Origin: an uncultured Eubacteriales bacterium
GTDB lineage: Bacteria; Bacillota; Clostridia; Christensenellales; UBA1242
Reading direction: 5' to 3'
Assembly: GCA_949031345.1 (NCBI GenBank)
Contig: CARNVA010000009.1
Coordinates: forward strand, 1 to 64,000
Length of the DNA: 64,000 nucleotides
A program made the translations under genes and the position numbers. Of the stretch, positions 61,461-64,000 are shown piece after piece (the first letter of the stretch is position 1; every line of letters begins with the position of its first letter). The notes under the pieces were generated by a model. The model saw nothing but the letters and a program-made list of their open reading frames with translations, did not search any database and was not told the origin of the DNA.

Positions 61461-62399
61461 TTATTTATATTCAAACTCGAGCTCGGTTTTTCTTTCATAT
61501 ATCTCTCCGGTAAGAGTTTCATACATATTTTTCGGACTACTTTTACGAGCATAACAATAATTACAGCCATGCTTGCAAGTATCATATCTTCCGATATCAA
61601 TCGCCGGCATACAACCACAAAATTTTCTTTGACCATCCAGTTTATTATTTTTTCGTGTTACAATAATATTTTGATCTTTATACTTTTCAGAGAGCAACTG
61701 TTCAAATATTTCCCTGTCAATACACTTGCTTGTTGCAATTCCATACTTTGACCAATCACCACTTTCTGCACATGCTTCAATTTGAACATTATACTCTTTT
61801 GCAATATTTGAAAATGCTAAAAGTATTTCATTCTTTTGTGCTAAATTTGGAGCCCATACTTTTTTTGAGCACCCTTTATAGCTTTCAATTACAAAACTGA
61901 TTTTGCAATGCTTTGTGTGATCTTTTAATTCTTTACAAAGCATTTCGAATTTTTGTTTGTGCCATTCAACATTTATTCCTTCAGCAAGCAAAATCGGATC
62001 ATATCTCCAAATGACCGGGCAATGACTAGACAGCTCTTTAAAACTTTCTATTCTCTTTTGCAAACTTGGCAAATTAGCCTCAATATTATCAGGATAAGCA
62101 TTTAATGTGTAAAGAAAATAAAATGGGATATCTTCTAGTAAGTGTAACTTATCAAACATAGGCATCGGATTTTTAGTCCAAAAAACAATACCTTCAATAT
62201 TCCCTTGCATCTCAACTTTCTTTTGACCTATTAAATCTATTTCAATATTTTTTATCCTTATAGATTCAAGTTTTATTCTTGCAATTTTTGAAGGGTTAAT
62301 CGGGTTTGGAACCAGCACATATCCATCTTCCAATCTATCAAAAAACCAATCTGAATAAAATGCAGAGATATCAGTCCGCCTTGAAACACTTAATATCAT
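61461..62399 (-). CDS. DUF1848 family protein
   Basis: 312 residues. ILSVSRRTDISAFYSDWFFDRL and VFWTKNP are DUF1848 signatures. The C-terminus has a cysteine cluster (CGCMPAIDIG, then CKHGCNYCYA), reminiscent of a radical SAM or Fe-S site placed at the wrong end. Function unknown. It is bracketed by tRNA-Lys-derived repeats (61.39 and 62.69 kb), which suggests it came in as cargo of an integrated element. Confidence 0.85.
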   Translation of the reverse strand: MILSVSRRTDISAFYSDWFFDRLEDGYVLVPNPINPSKIARIKLESIRIKNIEIDLIGQKKVEMQGNIEGIVFWTKNPMPMFDKLHLLEDIPFYFLYTLNAYPDNIEANLPSLQKRIESFKELSSHCPVIWRYDPILLAEGINVEWHKQKFEMLCKELKDHTKHCKISFVIESYKGCSKKVWAPNLAQKNEILLAFSNIAKEYNVQIEACAESGDWSKYGIATSKCIDREIFEQLLSEKYKDQNIIVTRKNNKLDGQRKFCGCMPAIDIGRYDTCKHGCNYCYARKSSPKNMYETLTGEIYERKTELEFEYK

Positions 62400-62687
62400 T
62401 TATAATTTTCTCCACAAATAATGATACCATTTCCATCCAAAATTTCAAAATGTTTAAACTTAAAATTCCCATGAAGTTTATTTAAAAGTTTGTTTAAATT
62501 CAAAAGCTTAATTTTTTAAATCTGTTAAAAGTTTTAACATTAAAATATTGTCTGTTTCAAGATTGACTGACAAAATTCTAGACTATTTCAATAATATATC
62601 TAATACCGCCCAAAAATCATGGTAAAAACTATGATTGGATAATAGATGAAAGAAAACTAAATTGATTATTATTGCTCAACAAAACAT

Positions 62688-62760
62688 CTAGCGGCAGCTA
62701 GCAGAGCCCCACGGCATAAAAAAAAGACGGTCGTTTCCGCCTTATCTGGTGGACTGCCGG
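62688..62760. repeat. duplicated tRNA-Lys 3' end plus terminator (copy 1)
   Basis: 73 bp identical to 62875-62946 except for one extra A in the A run (8 against 7). It includes the last 14 bases of the tRNA gene's 3' acceptor half, CCA, the terminator hairpin, and the CTAGCGGCAGCTAGC sequence. The tRNA body is absent. The 290 bp between this copy and the DUF1848 start contain no gene. Confidence 0.9.
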
Positions 62761-62874
62761 TGCTCGTTATGAGACTTACTTGGGAGGAAGGCGAATGGCC
62801 AAATTCCGCGTACTATGCAAACAAGTCGGAATTTCGACCCGGACTGGTCCGGGGTTGCATGGCGGTCGCCATGG
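62761..62874. other. GC-rich spacer between the two repeats
   Basis: 114 bp clearly richer in G and C than the rest of the window. A 27-codon plus-strand ORF with a strong ribosome-binding site (GGAGGAAGG before ATG at 62794) fills most of it, but its reality is doubtful. Looks like a leftover of foreign DNA. Confidence 0.5.
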
Positions 62875-62946
62875 CTAGCGGCAGCTAGCAGAGCCCCACG
62901 GCATAAAAAAAGACGGTCGTTTCCGCCTTATCTGGTGGACTGCCGG
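62875..62946. repeat. tRNA-Lys 3' end plus terminator (copy 2, intact locus)
   Basis: 72-bp copy overlapping the true tRNA-Lys 3' end. Together with copy 1 it forms a 187-bp-offset direct repeat, the arrangement left when an integrase uses a tRNA 3' end as attachment site. Confidence 0.9.
62905..62928 (-). terminator. terminator of tRNA-Lys
   Basis: Minus strand GGCGG-AAACGA-CCGTC (one G-T pair) followed by T7. Confidence 0.75.
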
Positions 62947-63008
62947 GGGCTCGAACCCCGGACCCTTCGATTAAGAGTCGAATGCTCTACCAACTGAGCT
63001 AGCAGTCC
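62933..63008 (-). tRNA. tRNA-Lys (CTT)
   Basis: 76 nt with encoded CCA. Acceptor GGACTGC / GCAGTCC, D arm AGCTCAGTTGGTAGAGC, anticodon stem TTCGA / TCGAA with loop CTCTTAA (anticodon CTT), T arm CCGGGGTTCGAGCCCCCGG. Confidence 0.96.
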
Positions 63009-63235
63009 ATATTTGATATTGAAATATTTTTTAGTACACCTTATTTTCAAAAATGCCTAATTTATTTTTAAAATTGGCCCTCAAAAATTATGTTTAAACA
63101 TACGCAACTTGGGTCAAATCCAAAAATTTACTTAGGTATTATAAGATAAAAAAAATATTTTGTCAACCATATTTAAAAGATTAACAAAATATTTTTATCT
63201 CTCTTCAAACAAAACCTCTTCAAATTTAAAGCAAT

Positions 63236-64000
63236 TTACAATTTTGTAAGCACAACCTTTCCTTGAAGCCAATTGTTGAAAAAACTTTCCGTTTCCCTTC
63301 CGCCATATTTTCTAAATTCTGCGATAAGCTGTGCTGGCGAAATGTTTTTATATTTAAAATCATCATAGATATTTTTAAGAGTTTTTTCAAATTTGTTTTT
63401 TCCGATAAGTTGCCTAAATGAATTAAACATAAGCACACCCTTTGTATAAGTGCAATTAGTATATTCTGGCTCTGTTTCGAACTGGTCAAGCGGTCTATCC
63501 ATTCTGCCATCCACCTTGCCTGTCACTCTTTTAAAAAGCTCTTCAAAAAATATATAATTATTGTTGGCATTTTTTATTAGCTCATTAAAATTCTCACTAT
63601 ACTCTTTATGCTTTTCAAAGAACAACAAAGTGCTATACTCGGCAAGTCCTTCATCTATCCATGCATGATTATACTGGTCATTGCCAACCAACCCATACCA
63701 CCACTGATGCGCAATTTCATGAATAATCACATAGTCAAGATCAACATTTTCCTCTATCTTATCACTTACAAGCACGATATTTGGATATTCCATGCCTCCG
63801 TGCACAAAATTTGACTTAACAACTGAAAGCTGACTGTAAGGATAGTCACCAATCATATCGTTGAAAGTTGACAGAGCCGCCACCGCAGTTTGCAAACATC
63901 CTTCAAGATTATCGTCATTTTGATAACCAAAATAATTTACTTGAACACCCTTCCAGTTTTTTGAGACCTTTTCAAATTTATCACTAAGCACAAAACAAAA
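63236..64000 (-). CDS. M1-family aminopeptidase, C-terminal part (runs off the window)
   Basis: The open frame continues past the right edge, so the N-terminus is missing. The visible 254 residues hold GGMEYP, the zinc site HEIAHQWW with the third ligand in DEGLAEY, and a helical C-terminus. GGMEYP replaces the usual GAMEN, as in a group of Gram-positive membrane-bound or secreted M1 peptidases. No stop occurs before the edge. Confidence 0.88.
   Translation of the reverse strand, partial: FCFVLSDKFEKVSKNWKGVQVNYFGYQNDDNLEGCLQTAVAALSTFNDMIGDYPYSQLSVVKSNFVHGGMEYPNIVLVSDKIEENVDLDYVIIHEIAHQWWYGLVGNDQYNHAWIDEGLAEYSTLLFFEKHKEYSENFNELIKNANNNYIFFEELFKRVTGKVDGRMDRPLDQFETEPEYTNCTYTKGVLMFNSFRQLIGKNKFEKTLKNIYDDFKYKNISPAQLIAEFRKYGGRETESFFNNWLQGKVVLTKL

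Noticed and set aside
62815..62997. 60-residue plus-strand ORF across the repeat and tRNA-Lys
   Set aside because: It runs through the terminator and antisense to the tRNA; composition follows the RNA sequence.

Overview
The window is AT-rich, densely coded bacterial DNA that uses the standard bacterial code: TGA is a real stop in lepA, rimM and khpA, and TTG starts with good ribosome-binding sites are common. Gene content and order point to an uncultured Bacillota (Clostridia-like, Gram-positive) genome. Evidence includes the order comM-dprA-topA-hslV-hslU and rpsP-khpA-rimM-trmD near rbgA-yraN, which resembles Bacillus. YlxM, RbgA, a two-OB-fold SSB, a PdaB-like deacetylase and a Spo0A-type DNA-binding domain fit as well. 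No species can be named from the sequence alone.

Layout. 0-3.3 kb: a YtxH-like peptide, an IscU-like scaffold that has lost its cysteine ligands next to a cysteine desulfurase, and thioredoxin overlapping a TcdA/ThiF-like E1 enzyme. 3.4-13.2 kb: hslUV, topA, dprA, comM, an AlkD-like protein, rplS-rpsU and mtaB. 13.3-18.9 kb: a plus-strand surface-glycan operon (GT2, a GT2-HAD fusion, and a DUF6270 protein split by a frameshift). 19.0-25.2 kb, an accessory block: a divergent adenylosuccinate-synthetase-like gene broken at an A7 run and apparently transcribed leaderless, two metallo-beta-lactamase-fold proteins (one ComEC-like, paired with a DUF3006-like partner), a SprT-like protein, and two divergent XRE regulators around a perfect palindrome. 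25.4-41.4 kb: groESL, ssb, a polysaccharide deacetylase, a type IIA topoisomerase pair, murG, a cytoplasmic subtilase with a small partner and a Q/N-rich protein, a degenerate ABC ATPase, a lipoprotein, yraN and rbgA. 41.5-48.1 kb: the trmD-rimM-khpA-rpsP-ffh-ylxM block, hemW and lepA, with a candidate three-way-junction RNA between ffh and rpsP. 48.3-55.3 kb: GDPD, a leucine-rich-like protein with a small partner, rsmD, an orphan substrate-binding lipoprotein and a large surface protein.

55.4-64 kb is the most unusual part. It holds an orphan phage terminase large subunit, a sigma-4-like regulator, a Com-like zinc ribbon, and a LexA with a Cys-Gly cleavage site and an unusual operator. It also holds a receiver-less Spo0A DNA-binding domain, with three 0A-box-like sites in nearby non-coding DNA. 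After these come tRNA-Leu, a Nudix hydrolase, a DUF1848 protein and tRNA-Lys. The tRNA-Lys 3' end and its terminator are duplicated 187 bp away, and a decayed copy lies beyond the DUF1848 gene, as expected of an integration hotspot. An M1 aminopeptidase runs off the right edge.

Two reading-frame breaks (18.6 kb and 19.5 kb) both lie at or near homopolymers, so they may be real inactivation, slippage or assembly error. No CRISPR array, transposase, integrase or rRNA was seen.
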